DNA of 64,000 nucleotides from NCBI RefSeq assembly GCF_003254055.1, contig NZ_QKZT01000004.1:1-64000 (forward strand), given 5' to 3'. The position numbers were made by a program, and so were the translations under genes. Under the pieces are notes generated by a model. That model saw only the letters and a list, made by a program, of their open reading frames with translations, searched no databases and was not told the origin of the DNA. Below, piece by piece: positions 18,674 through 27,006 of this stretch. The stretch comes from Algoriphagus chordae. GTDB lineage: Bacteria > Bacteroidota > Bacteroidia > Cytophagales > Cyclobacteriaceae. Position 1 is the stretch's first letter. The number at the start of each line of letters is the position of its first letter.

Positions 18674-20956
18674 TCAATTCTGAATTTGATAGTGTCTAAG
18701 TGGCTTTTCGCCCATCAGATGTTCTATAAAATAGTCCCATCGCTTTTTGGTAAAGTAATCACCATTTGTTCTACCGAAACTATGATTGCGACTAGGCCAA
18801 ATAAATAAGTCAAAGTCTTTTCCCTCTTTGATCAATGCTTCAGCAAATTTGAAAGTTGCTGATGGATTTACATTTTCGTCTATGCCTCCATGGGCTAGCA
18901 GCAGATGTCCTTTTAAGTTTCCTGCATTTGTAATATTGGATTGCTCATGATAAAAGTCGCCCACAGGATAGCCCATGTACATTTCAGGCCACCATGCTTT
19001 TTCCATTCTGTGATCATGATCTCCCGCTGAGGCCACGGCAACTTTATAAAAATCAGGATGTAAGAGAATAGCTCTACCAGCATCGTATCCACCAGCTGAG
19101 TGGCCAAATATCCCAACTTTGTCAACATCCATAAACTTGTTTTTAGCAGCAAGTTCCTTGATGGCAAACACATGATCTGTAGTACCATCACCAAGATTTT
19201 TGTATGAGACATCATTGAAGGCTTTTCCTCTGCCATGTGTGCCGAGACCATCTACTGTAACAACCACAAATCCAAGTTCCGCCATGGGTTGCTGCAAACC
19301 AACTAAGCCTGCTCTGAATGTTTTGGGCGTAATATCTATATGAGGACCAGTGTAGCTGTAATCTATAATTGGGTATTTCTTTTTGGAATTAAAATCTGTT
19401 GGCAGATAGAATATCCCATAAATGATGGTTTTACCGTCCTTAGCCGTTGCGGTGAATTGCTTAGGACTTTGATAGCCTTTTTGGAGCAAATTGGAGATAT
19501 CTGCTTTAGAGATTTCATGGATGATTTTCCCAGTTTTCAATTCCCTTACTACGGAAACAGTGGGCTGATCCACGGTAGAATAATTATCTATAAAATAGTC
19601 TTTGCCACTGCCATAGCTGATATCGTGAAAAGCATTTTCTGGGGTTAATAATTCAAGGCCTGTGCCGTCGAAATTTACTTTGTATACGAAAGAATAATAA
19701 GGGTTTACGTTTTCTTCCTTGCCAGCAGCTTCAAAGTAAATAATGCTGTTTTCCTCATCTATAGATAGGAGGTTTTTGACTACATAGTCACCAGAAGTAA
19801 TTCGATTGATGAGCTTTCCTGTCTTCCAGTCCATCAGATAAAGCTGATTCCATCCTGATTTTTCTGTTCCAAGAATGAACTGCCCATTATCCAATCTTCT
19901 GAAAATATTGTTGTTGTTGATATGGGTAGGCGATGACTCTGTATATACTTTTCGAGTTTGCTTAGTAGCTGCATTGATCTCTAGGATTGAAAAGCTTTTG
20001 AATCCCCTCTGCAAATAAGTTCCGTAGAGGTTTTCACTCGTACTATCCCAATTGAAGTACATACCAATGAAATGAGGAAGTGAAAGCTCTGGAAATTTTG
20101 TCTCAACTTTGCTTTCTACATCAAACAGTACAGGTGTGTACATCACAACAGAAGTATCCCCGGGAGATGCACGATAATAGCCCATGAGTTGAGGGCGAAA
20201 TTTATCGTCTTGACTATTGTCCAGAAGCAGCATTTTTTCGGCCAAGCGTAAGTCTACTATTTGCGTTTGGATTTTCTTCGAATCTGGCGACCAATTGATG
20301 CTCAAGTGTTCTGGCCGCTCTCCATCCTCACCAAGAACCATATCTGACCAACCCCAAAAAGAGGCGTATTCAAAACCCTTTTTCCCGTCGTAGCTCAATT
20401 GATTTACCTTGCCTGTTTCTAGATTTTCCACAAATAGATTGAAATTCTGTACGTAGGCTTTCCAGTTGCCATCCGGAGAAACTGAGACTGATCTATCTCG
20501 GGTGTCAGCAGAAGCTCTTTTTGAATCAAGATTTCCCTTATGATAAGTCCAAGTTTTGTTATTCCAGTCGAAGACTATTGATCCATCGCCCTTAAGCTGA
20601 ATCCGAGAAAGAGGGAGATTACTGGGATCAATAGTTTCCCCGCTTTTTTCACTTAGCAAGTTTGCTAATTCCTCATGGTCAAATGCTTCTTTGGTTTCGC
20701 CCTTTTCTATAGAGGTTAGAAAAAATCGCTTGCCTTCTGCGGTGTAGGTTTGATGCCAAAAGCTAGTTTTGTCAGGGAGCCAATTTGGAATAACATCTAA
20801 ATGGTAAACCTCTTTTTGGATGTTGCCACTTAGAAAGTATTCAGCTTTGTGGTAGGTGTCTTCGGTAATTTGGCCAAAGCTAATTTGACTAATAAGTGCC
20901 AGACAGAAGCTAAAACAAATGGTTTTGAAAGATTTGACATTATGGGAATTGGACAT
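18674..20956 (-). CDS. S9 family dipeptidyl peptidase IV-type protease
   Basis: Exported serine peptidase of 760 residues: signal peptide to about residue 29, an eight-bladed DPPIV N-terminal propeller, then an alpha/beta hydrolase domain. The catalytic triad reads as S620 in GHSAGG, D693 in HGGIDEN and H725 in SRNHSF. Such enzymes release Xaa-Pro dipeptides from peptide N-termini in the periplasm. A DW/EE-type motif cannot be placed with certainty from reading, so related S9 activities remain possible. The start codon lies directly after the T tract of a terminator-like hairpin (see below), which is unusual. It is on its own, convergent with the copper-fused gene. Confidence 0.9.
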   Translation of the reverse strand: MSNSHNVKSFKTICFSFCLALISQISFGQITEDTYHKAEYFLSGNIQKEVYHLDVIPNWLPDKTSFWHQTYTAEGKRFFLTSIEKGETKEAFDHEELANLLSEKSGETIDPSNLPLSRIQLKGDGSIVFDWNNKTWTYHKGNLDSKRASADTRDRSVSVSPDGNWKAYVQNFNLFVENLETGKVNQLSYDGKKGFEYASFWGWSDMVLGEDGERPEHLSINWSPDSKKIQTQIVDLRLAEKMLLLDNSQDDKFRPQLMGYYRASPGDTSVVMYTPVLFDVESKVETKFPELSLPHFIGMYFNWDSTSENLYGTYLQRGFKSFSILEINAATKQTRKVYTESSPTHINNNNIFRRLDNGQFILGTEKSGWNQLYLMDWKTGKLINRITSGDYVVKNLLSIDEENSIIYFEAAGKEENVNPYYSFVYKVNFDGTGLELLTPENAFHDISYGSGKDYFIDNYSTVDQPTVSVVRELKTGKIIHEISKADISNLLQKGYQSPKQFTATAKDGKTIIYGIFYLPTDFNSKKKYPIIDYSYTGPHIDITPKTFRAGLVGLQQPMAELGFVVVTVDGLGTHGRGKAFNDVSYKNLGDGTTDHVFAIKELAAKNKFMDVDKVGIFGHSAGGYDAGRAILLHPDFYKVAVASAGDHDHRMEKAWWPEMYMGYPVGDFYHEQSNITNAGNLKGHLLLAHGGIDENVNPSATFKFAEALIKEGKDFDLFIWPSRNHSFGRTNGDYFTKKRWDYFIEHLMGEKPLRHYQIQN

Positions 20957-20992
20957 AAAAAAGGGGATAACTTTAATATTTAAGATATCCCC
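20957..20992 (-). terminator. terminator-like hairpin abutting the start codon of the DPP IV-type gene
   Basis: On the minus strand GGGGATA and TATCCCC (20986-20992 with 20963-20969) enclose a 16-base loop with three extra inner pairs, followed by six Ts that end exactly at the ATG (20956). It may end the upstream DUF4287 transcript, or attenuate the peptidase gene. Confidence 0.65.
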
Positions 20993-21054
20993 AAATTAAA
21001 GAAGATCAGATCAGTTATAGTCCAAAAATGTTCCTTTTTTGTAAGTACTGAGAT

Positions 21055-21609
21055 TTATCCAGCAGCTTCGTATGCTTTTTTTATCCAGCCGATCAGCTCA
21101 GAGTTTATGTCAGATTCATTAGACAGGTGAATTTTGTGACTACACATACCATTTGTTTTGGTGTCAAGTTGCAGGATTCCTTCAGCAGGATGACCTTTCA
21201 GATTTAAGCCAATTTCATAGCGGGTTTTGGTAGCAGGAATGAGCATTGCAAATTGTTTCTTACGCCTCAGACTCACATAGGAATTTTTAGGAGCAAATTC
21301 CACGTCAGGGCCAAAGCCTTTGATTTCAGTACTTAGTTTTTCATAAATCGGAAGAAACTGTTCTTTGCCTTTATACTGCTTTGTGACCAATTCATCTGTG
21401 TCTGTGGCAGAGCCTGCATCAGATTTAAGCGTTTTATGAGCAACTAGATTGGCAAATCCATGAGTGAAATTATGCTCAGTTTTCAGAAATTTCAGAATTT
21501 CACCATGCTTTTTGAAGTTTTCTTTTTTGACAATCCCTATCCATTCTTCGAGGCTTTTGCCTGTGTTCTTTTCGAGATTGTCGATCATCGTTTGTGCGGC
21601 TTGATCCAT
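21055..21609 (-). CDS. DUF4287/DUF5655 protein, function unknown
   Basis: A 184-residue cytoplasmic protein. The N-terminal 70 residues match the DUF4287 pattern (TGKSLEEWIGIVKK, then a KHGEILKFLKTEHNFTHGFANLVAH helix set), and the C-terminal half is of the DUF5655 type with FAPKNSYVSLRRKKQFAML. Proteins with this pairing are common, but their function is not known to me; the second domain resembles small-ligand or nucleic-acid-related modules and is often a stand-alone helper. The start at 21609 (MDQAAQTMID) begins eight bases after the upstream nuclease-family gene and is preferred over an in-frame start overlapping that gene. Probably co-transcribed with it. Confidence 0.75.
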   Translation of the reverse strand: MDQAAQTMIDNLEKNTGKSLEEWIGIVKKENFKKHGEILKFLKTEHNFTHGFANLVAHKTLKSDAGSATDTDELVTKQYKGKEQFLPIYEKLSTEIKGFGPDVEFAPKNSYVSLRRKKQFAMLIPATKTRYEIGLNLKGHPAEGILQLDTKTNGMCSHKIHLSNESDINSELIGWIKKAYEAAG

Positions 21610-21617
21610 AATGTATT

Positions 21618-22619
21618 TTAGGTGGTTGTTGTTTCTATTTCGCAAAGGACTGGGAAGTGGTCTGAGGCTTTTTTGAGTGAATTACTCAATGATTGGATAA
21701 GTGGGTTACTCTTTTCTAAATACGGGTTCCAAACTGTTCCAGATAGAACATTTAGCCCTTGACTTGCAAGTATGTGGTCGATTAAGACATTAATTTGATC
21801 GCCAGTGATTCTGTCCTTATACTTGCTTGAATTAGGTGTGTATCCGTAGCTATTAAGCTTGGGTTTGGGTAATACTGGTTTCAAAACATACTCTGGTTTC
21901 CAAACATCGCCAAGCAAAATTTCTACGGCACTTTTAGAGAATTTATTTTCGTAGAAGTCCAACTCAAATCCGTCATTGATATCACCCATCACCATGACTT
22001 GCTGATTTTTTTCCAAATACTCATCACATCGCTCACGGATTGACATGCATTCTGCAAACAGTTTCAATCTGTCCCGAGCGGAAATTTGTTCGAACCTTGC
22101 ATAATCGACCATATCGAAAATCCCTTTGGACTTGGTGTGGGCAATGATAATCCTTGTGATCAAGCTATCATCCAAGCCCAAAATACTCAACTCAAGCGGG
22201 GGACGATAATGCTTGTATTGTTCCTTGATCAATCGATTGGTGGTGTCTTGGAGAAATGGTTCGTTAAATCTCTTTCCCTCCTTCGTTTCAGGGGTGAAAA
22301 GCACTTTGATTTTGTCAGGATTATAGATTGCACATAGTTCTTGCTGACCGGCAGAAGGAAAACCATGGATCCCTTTGTAATTGGCATCTGGAATGAAAGT
22401 TTGAGTCCAGATTTCCATTTGTTTGGACGCAGTTTTAGACCCGTCCACCAAGGTGTTTGGTCCTTCCACAATCCCCAGGAAATCAGGAGCCATTGCAGCA
22501 ATAACTTCAGCGAGTTGCTGACTTCTCGTGTGTTCCTTTCCAGACATTTTGGGATTGCCATCTGTGTCAAAAAGATCACGCATCCATTCTACGTTGTAAA
22601 CTCCAATTTTAAGTGTCAT
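21618..22619 (-). CDS. endonuclease/exonuclease/phosphatase (EEP) family protein
   Basis: A 333-residue cytoplasmic EEP-fold metal-dependent hydrolase. Visible family blocks are YNVEWMRD (8-15) with the metal-site Asn, FLGIVEGPN with the catalytic glutamate, MVMGDIND in the middle, and the C-terminal SDHFPVLCEIE with the paired Asp-His. Substrates of the family range from DNA to inositol phosphates and nucleotides; no feature selects one here. No signal peptide. It is the first gene of a two-gene operon with the DUF4287/DUF5655 protein. Confidence 0.82.
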   Translation of the reverse strand: MTLKIGVYNVEWMRDLFDTDGNPKMSGKEHTRSQQLAEVIAAMAPDFLGIVEGPNTLVDGSKTASKQMEIWTQTFIPDANYKGIHGFPSAGQQELCAIYNPDKIKVLFTPETKEGKRFNEPFLQDTTNRLIKEQYKHYRPPLELSILGLDDSLITRIIIAHTKSKGIFDMVDYARFEQISARDRLKLFAECMSIRERCDEYLEKNQQVMVMGDINDGFELDFYENKFSKSAVEILLGDVWKPEYVLKPVLPKPKLNSYGYTPNSSKYKDRITGDQINVLIDHILASQGLNVLSGTVWNPYLEKSNPLIQSLSNSLKKASDHFPVLCEIETTTT

Positions 22620-22696
22620 AAAAATATAGCTTAGATTAAAAATCTCTGTTAAGTTACATTTTAATGCTTATATATCTGATTAACAAATCATTGTAA

Positions 22697-23842
22697 CTAT
22701 ACTTTGATGTAGATTTTCTTTTTGTCCATCCAAAGTCCAATGAGCCATATGATGAGCATATAGCTAAAGGCAAACAGGAATGAAGCCATTTTAGGTGAAA
22801 GCCAACTGGTATAGAAATTTTGATATATGAATCCTTTTAACGTAGTGTCTCCAACAGGAATCATCGATAAAAGAGTAACTACTAAACCAGACAAAACATA
22901 TAGAATCAAAGGATTTCTACCGAATACTTCAAAGAAATAGGTCCAGCCTTTCCAGTTTTTTATTTCAATAATTCCAATTAAGAAGGCCAATAAAATAAGG
23001 TTAATCCCTGTGGTGAGTACTACATAAGAGCTTGTCCAGATTTTCTTATTGATTGGAAATAAAATGTCCCAGGCATAACTCAGAGCGATCAGCAGTACTC
23101 CGATGGCGAGTAATTTTTTGACAGTTTCCATCGTATTACCCATTTTCTGCACCATTTTGCCAGCTAAGTATCCTGCGATTACATTGACGATTCCAGGTAA
23201 AGTGCTCAATATTCCCTCGGGGTCAAAAGGAATTCCTTCGCCTCCATACATACGCTCTGGCCCGATCAGGGCTAGGTCCAATTTGATAGCTGCATTACCT
23301 GTGAGACTATATGGATCTGAGGCATCACCAAAGAAATACATAATGGCCCAGTAACCGAATAGAGCGATAGCGCTGAAAATCCAGCTAAACTTGATACCGC
23401 CATAATATAAGACAATGGATGCGAAGAAGTAGCAAAGTGCAATTCGCTGAAGTACACCGAAGAGACGAACTTGAGTAAGGTCTATAAAACTAATGGCACC
23501 CGCTTCGGATATGTCATAAAAAGGAAATGCATTGAGTAACCAGCCGATTAGGAATATCAGGATGGTTCTTTTACCTACTTTTTTAAAAAACTCGTTGCTA
23601 GGCATTTGCTGAAGCTTTTTCATAGAAAAACTCATTGCATTGCCGACTACAAATAGAAATGTAGGGAATACCAGATCAGTGGGGGTGAAGCCATGCCACT
23701 TGGCGTGAGCTAAGGGAGCAAATAAATTGCTCCAATCTCCTGCCGTATTGACTATGATCATAAAAGCAATAGTGAGTCCACGCAATACGTCAAGCGCCAG
23801 ATATCTGTTTGTTATACCTGGAGAAATAGAATTTTGGGTCAT
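22697..23842 (-). CDS. NagX/HGSNAT-like membrane acyltransferase (DUF5009/DUF1624)
   Basis: A 381-residue multi-pass inner-membrane protein with about ten hydrophobic segments. It begins with YLALDVLRGLTIAFMIIVN (14-32), the signature of the heparan-alpha-glucosaminide N-acetyltransferase/NagX group, and contains RLFGVLQRIALCYF. Human HGSNAT acetylates terminal glucosamine across a membrane using acetyl-CoA; bacterial homologues are thought to act on amino sugars such as GlcNAc-derived cell-wall sugars. No chitin or GlcNAc catabolic genes lie adjacent. It is divergent from the PPK2 gene with a palindrome in between. Confidence 0.82.
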   Translation of the reverse strand: MTQNSISPGITNRYLALDVLRGLTIAFMIIVNTAGDWSNLFAPLAHAKWHGFTPTDLVFPTFLFVVGNAMSFSMKKLQQMPSNEFFKKVGKRTILIFLIGWLLNAFPFYDISEAGAISFIDLTQVRLFGVLQRIALCYFFASIVLYYGGIKFSWIFSAIALFGYWAIMYFFGDASDPYSLTGNAAIKLDLALIGPERMYGGEGIPFDPEGILSTLPGIVNVIAGYLAGKMVQKMGNTMETVKKLLAIGVLLIALSYAWDILFPINKKIWTSSYVVLTTGINLILLAFLIGIIEIKNWKGWTYFFEVFGRNPLILYVLSGLVVTLLSMIPVGDTTLKGFIYQNFYTSWLSPKMASFLFAFSYMLIIWLIGLWMDKKKIYIKV

Positions 23843-23892
23843 GTTAAGGTGGGGTAAATTGGCTTGAAAAAGATTACATATCCTTTAAGCTT

Positions 23893-23912
23893 CAAGATAA
23901 AATATTATCTTG
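23893..23912. promoter_or_regulatory. palindrome in the NagX/PPK2 divergent spacer
   Basis: CAAGATAA and TTATCTTG flank the four-base centre AATA, a perfect inverted repeat placed midway between the two start codons (51 and 49 bases away). It is followed by TTTTT on the plus strand. An operator for both genes is the likely reading; a weak terminator is the alternative. Confidence 0.4.
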
Positions 23913-23960
23913 TTTTTCACTTGACCACTTAGATTTAATCACAGAAAAATACAATTATTC

Positions 23961-24854
23961 ATGAAAAATATATCTGTAGAAGATTTTAAAATTACTGCTC
24001 CAATCAGTCTGAAGGAGATACCGACCAGTATCGATCTCGACGCATCAGAAAAGAAGAAGGATAAAAAGCTAAACAAGCTGAGAGAAAATCTCAGTGAACA
24101 TCAGGATATCATGTATGCTCATAACAAGTATTCTGTGCTTATATGTCTCCAAGGAATGGATACGGCAGGCAAGGATAGTTTAATCCGGGAAGTGTTTAAG
24201 GAATTCAATCCACGTGGCGTGGTAGTTCATAGTTTTAAAACTCCTTCCACCTTAGAATTACAGCATGATTATTTGTGGAGACATATTGTTTGCCTGCCTC
24301 AGCGTGGAAAATATGGGGTTTTCAATCGGACGCATTATGAGAATGTCTTAGTGACGCGAGTGCATCCAGAATATATTCTAGGAGAAAATATTCCAGGAAT
24401 AGAATCAGTGGATGATATAAAGGCGGAATTTTGGGAAAAGCGATTTGAGCAAATCAATAATTTTGAAAAGCAGATTGCTGATAATGGAACGATCATTTTC
24501 AAGTTTTTCCTTCACCTAGGCAAAGAAGAGCAAAGGCAGCGTTTGCTTCGTCGTCTGAATAAGTCCAAACATAACTGGAAATTCTCTCCAGGTGATCTCA
24601 AAGAGCGTGAGCGTTGGGATGATTATCAGAAGTACTACGAGGAAGCGATCAACAAAACCTCAAAAGCTCATGCTCCTTGGTACATTATTCCCTCAGACAA
24701 TAAAGAAACGGCTCGGCTTCTTGTCGCAAAAATCATCTATGAGCAAATGAGAAAGATGGAGGATATCCAAGAACCTCAGTTGGATGATAAGATTAAGGAG
24801 AATATCGAAATGTATAAGGAGATACTGGCAAAGGACGAAAATTTAATTAAATGA
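23961..24854 (+). CDS. PPK2-family polyphosphate:nucleotide phosphotransferase
   Basis: A 297-residue P-loop kinase of the polyphosphate kinase 2 family, which uses polyphosphate to phosphorylate AMP or nucleoside diphosphates. Walker A is GMDTAGKD (65-72); the Walker B region appears as YGVFNRTHYENVLV (118-131), the form usual in single-domain class I/III enzymes. The lid helix with RLLRRLNKS follows near 200. Class, and hence whether AMP or ADP is preferred, cannot be fixed by eye. It would regenerate NTPs from the polymer made by Ppk1 at 8.7-10.8 kb. Its stop codon lies within a hairpin shared with the convergent cytochrome gene. Confidence 0.9.
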   Translation: MKNISVEDFKITAPISLKEIPTSIDLDASEKKKDKKLNKLRENLSEHQDIMYAHNKYSVLICLQGMDTAGKDSLIREVFKEFNPRGVVVHSFKTPSTLELQHDYLWRHIVCLPQRGKYGVFNRTHYENVLVTRVHPEYILGENIPGIESVDDIKAEFWEKRFEQINNFEKQIADNGTIIFKFFLHLGKEEQRQRLLRRLNKSKHNWKFSPGDLKERERWDDYQKYYEEAINKTSKAHAPWYIIPSDNKETARLLVAKIIYEQMRKMEDIQEPQLDDKIKENIEMYKEILAKDENLIK

Positions 24855-24884
24855 GGTGATTTTACTCATTGAAAATCACCTCAT
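24851..24884. terminator. shared hairpin spanning the stop codons of two convergent genes
   Basis: A perfect 13-base-pair stem (24851-24863 with 24872-24884) with loop ACTCATTG. It contains the TGA of the PPK2 gene and the minus-strand TAA of the cytochrome gene. T tracts after the stem are weak on both strands (best is ATTTAATTAAATTTT, minus strand). Confidence 0.7.
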
Positions 24885-27006
24885 CTACAAATACCCAAGC
24901 TTTACTTCCTGCATTGGAATGCCATTTTGGTAGATGTGGAACTGGTATTAAAGTGATTTTAAGCTTTTCGTACTTGTTGTTATCCAAGGAAAGTGTCAGC
25001 AGATCTGATCGTGCTGAAGATGCTTCCTTTGGCATAGGAGGAGAAATACTTGCGAGCTGCTTCCACTGCCCATTTTCTAATCCTTGAACTGTTACCTTGG
25101 CAGGAGGGAATATATGTGCTGCCTCATTGTAAAGTAAGCTTAGAGATACATCATTTGCCTTAGGCAAGTTCTTGAAGTCAACTTCCAATACCATCGGTTT
25201 TTCCTGGAAACCCAACCATTTTTGACCGTGATTTGTAGCTTCAGCTTTTACCAGATCAAAAAGAGTCCCTGGACCTGAAGCTTTATATTTTGAGTTTGGC
25301 TCATAGGCTAAAGCATATTCTGCAGGTTTGATTCCAGAATGAATGAATACAGATTCTATTTCTTTAGAACCTTTCCAGTCTTGGGAAAAAGCTTTGGCAA
25401 TAATTTTCCCCGTAGTCGTGACAAATATTGGCTCCGTATAAATTGGACTAGAAATACTATCTGGCTCTGTACCATCTAAAGTATAGCGAATCTCAGCGGT
25501 TTTGATAGGGTGCGAGAGCTTGATCTCCAGACTATCTTGGTAGATCATCTCATCTTGGGAAATGATCGGGCTATTCAATTCATAGATTATTCCCTTTCCA
25601 TCAAATCCAAAGTCAATTTCAGTATCAGGAAGTGCTTTTTGAATTTTCTCCTGATCTTCCTCAGTCAGTGCCGTATGCCATAAATAAAGTTTTTTGAGAG
25701 ACTTCATCTCAGCGATTTTCTGTAACGTCGATTGATCTACTACGTTGCCAGAGATGGCGAGAACTTCAAGTGTTTTGAGTTCAGAAACGACTTTCAGCTG
25801 CTCAGCATCCAAGTCAGTAAAGTTCAATTGCAACTCTTCCAAGTGTTTGAAATCCTTCAAGAACTTAAGATCCACACCAGCCAATGGCATCTTGTTCAGA
25901 CTAAATTTGACAATTTGATCATGAACCACTTTCAAGTCAGAAAGTGATTTGGGAGGGAAGGCTGAAATACCAAAATACGAAACATCCAACGCTGGTGATT
26001 CTGGGAAAAGTGCTTTTACAGATCTGAATGAGGTATTTAACTCTTCAATATCGTCTTGATCTGCAGCATCAAAGGAATAGATCTTATTTCCCTCAAACTT
26101 CACTGAAGCCAGTTGGTAGAGTTCATTTTTGGCTGGTAGCGTAACCAGTTTTTGCTCAAAGCTAGCTCCAGAAGCCACCCACTCACTTAGGATCAAAAGT
26201 TCCTCATCTGTCAGTTGAGCCTTATTCTTTGGTGGCATGTGCTTCTTGTCATCTTCAGGAAGATTGATTCGCTGGATTAGCATAGATTTCTCAAAATCCC
26301 CCGCCAATACAAAAGGACCTGTCTTTCCACCTTTTTGCAAGCCTTCGATATGATCCATTCTAAGCTTACCTTTTACCTTGCCTTCCTTATGACAACTGAT
26401 GCATTTTGCCTGCAAAATAGGCTGCACCACATCGCCAAAAATCTCAGCCTCAGCCAATGGAATAATTTCAACTTGATTGGACTGGATAGGGGCCAAAAGG
26501 AAATCTTCTCCGTGTGTCAGCCCTGCGCCCCAATGTCCAGTGGCAATAATGGCAATAGCAAGGCCAAGGCTGGAAATTCGGATTAAGCTAGCTTTGATAG
26601 TTCTGAAAAAGTAAAGTAAAACACAGCCTCCAAAAACTACCATGCCTCCCCATTTGTGCCAGGTAAGTATCTCGCCAGTATATTCTTCCTGAGCCAAGAT
26701 CAGCCCAGCTAACACAGTGATTCCTGCGAAATTACATCCAGCTAGAAAACTGACTTCTCCTATTTCTCTTATCTCGGGCTTTTGATCAATTCCTGGGATC
26801 CAGAAAAATAGTAAACCCATAAGGAGCAATACAATCGGGAAGTGTAAGAGTATAGGATGGCTTCTGCCGAATACTTGCAGCCAATCGGGCAAAACCAATG
26901 CGTCGCCAGCCAGGGTAATGATGAGTGTGAGACCGATCCAAACAAAAAGGCTGCTTTCTAGAATAGATCTAATCGAAGAAATCTTGAGCATGGGAATTCT
27001 AAGCAA
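24862..27006 (-). CDS. membrane-anchored mono-haem cytochrome with DUF2231, LRR-like and chitobiase-type domains
   Basis: A 714-residue composite protein. The first 160 residues hold several transmembrane helices (DUF2231-like, FWIPGI...HKWGGMVVFGGC). A Planctomycete-type cytochrome domain follows with CXXCH at 202-206 and distal MPPKNKAQLTDEELLILSEW. About 380-470 are leucine-rich-repeat-like lines (LEELQLNFTDLDAEQL, LEVLAISGNVVDQ). About 490-560 is a chitobiase C-terminal-like sandwich (RYTLDGTEPDS), and the last 150 residues resemble a discoidin-type binding fold. It is the third gene of the operon and overlaps the DUF1501 gene by eight bases. A role as membrane electron acceptor with ligand-binding parts is inferred. 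An ATG five codons later is an alternative start. Confidence 0.78.
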   Translation of the reverse strand: MLRIPMLKISSIRSILESSLFVWIGLTLIITLAGDALVLPDWLQVFGRSHPILLHFPIVLLLMGLLFFWIPGIDQKPEIREIGEVSFLAGCNFAGITVLAGLILAQEEYTGEILTWHKWGGMVVFGGCVLLYFFRTIKASLIRISSLGLAIAIIATGHWGAGLTHGEDFLLAPIQSNQVEIIPLAEAEIFGDVVQPILQAKCISCHKEGKVKGKLRMDHIEGLQKGGKTGPFVLAGDFEKSMLIQRINLPEDDKKHMPPKNKAQLTDEELLILSEWVASGASFEQKLVTLPAKNELYQLASVKFEGNKIYSFDAADQDDIEELNTSFRSVKALFPESPALDVSYFGISAFPPKSLSDLKVVHDQIVKFSLNKMPLAGVDLKFLKDFKHLEELQLNFTDLDAEQLKVVSELKTLEVLAISGNVVDQSTLQKIAEMKSLKKLYLWHTALTEEDQEKIQKALPDTEIDFGFDGKGIIYELNSPIISQDEMIYQDSLEIKLSHPIKTAEIRYTLDGTEPDSISSPIYTEPIFVTTTGKIIAKAFSQDWKGSKEIESVFIHSGIKPAEYALAYEPNSKYKASGPGTLFDLVKAEATNHGQKWLGFQEKPMVLEVDFKNLPKANDVSLSLLYNEAAHIFPPAKVTVQGLENGQWKQLASISPPMPKEASSARSDLLTLSLDNNKYEKLKITLIPVPHLPKWHSNAGSKAWVFVDEVIFNE

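Noticed and set aside
18913..19251. 112-residue second frame on the same strand as the DPP IV-type gene
   Set aside because: Overlaps the catalytic domain in another frame; no frameshift is needed since the main frame is intact.
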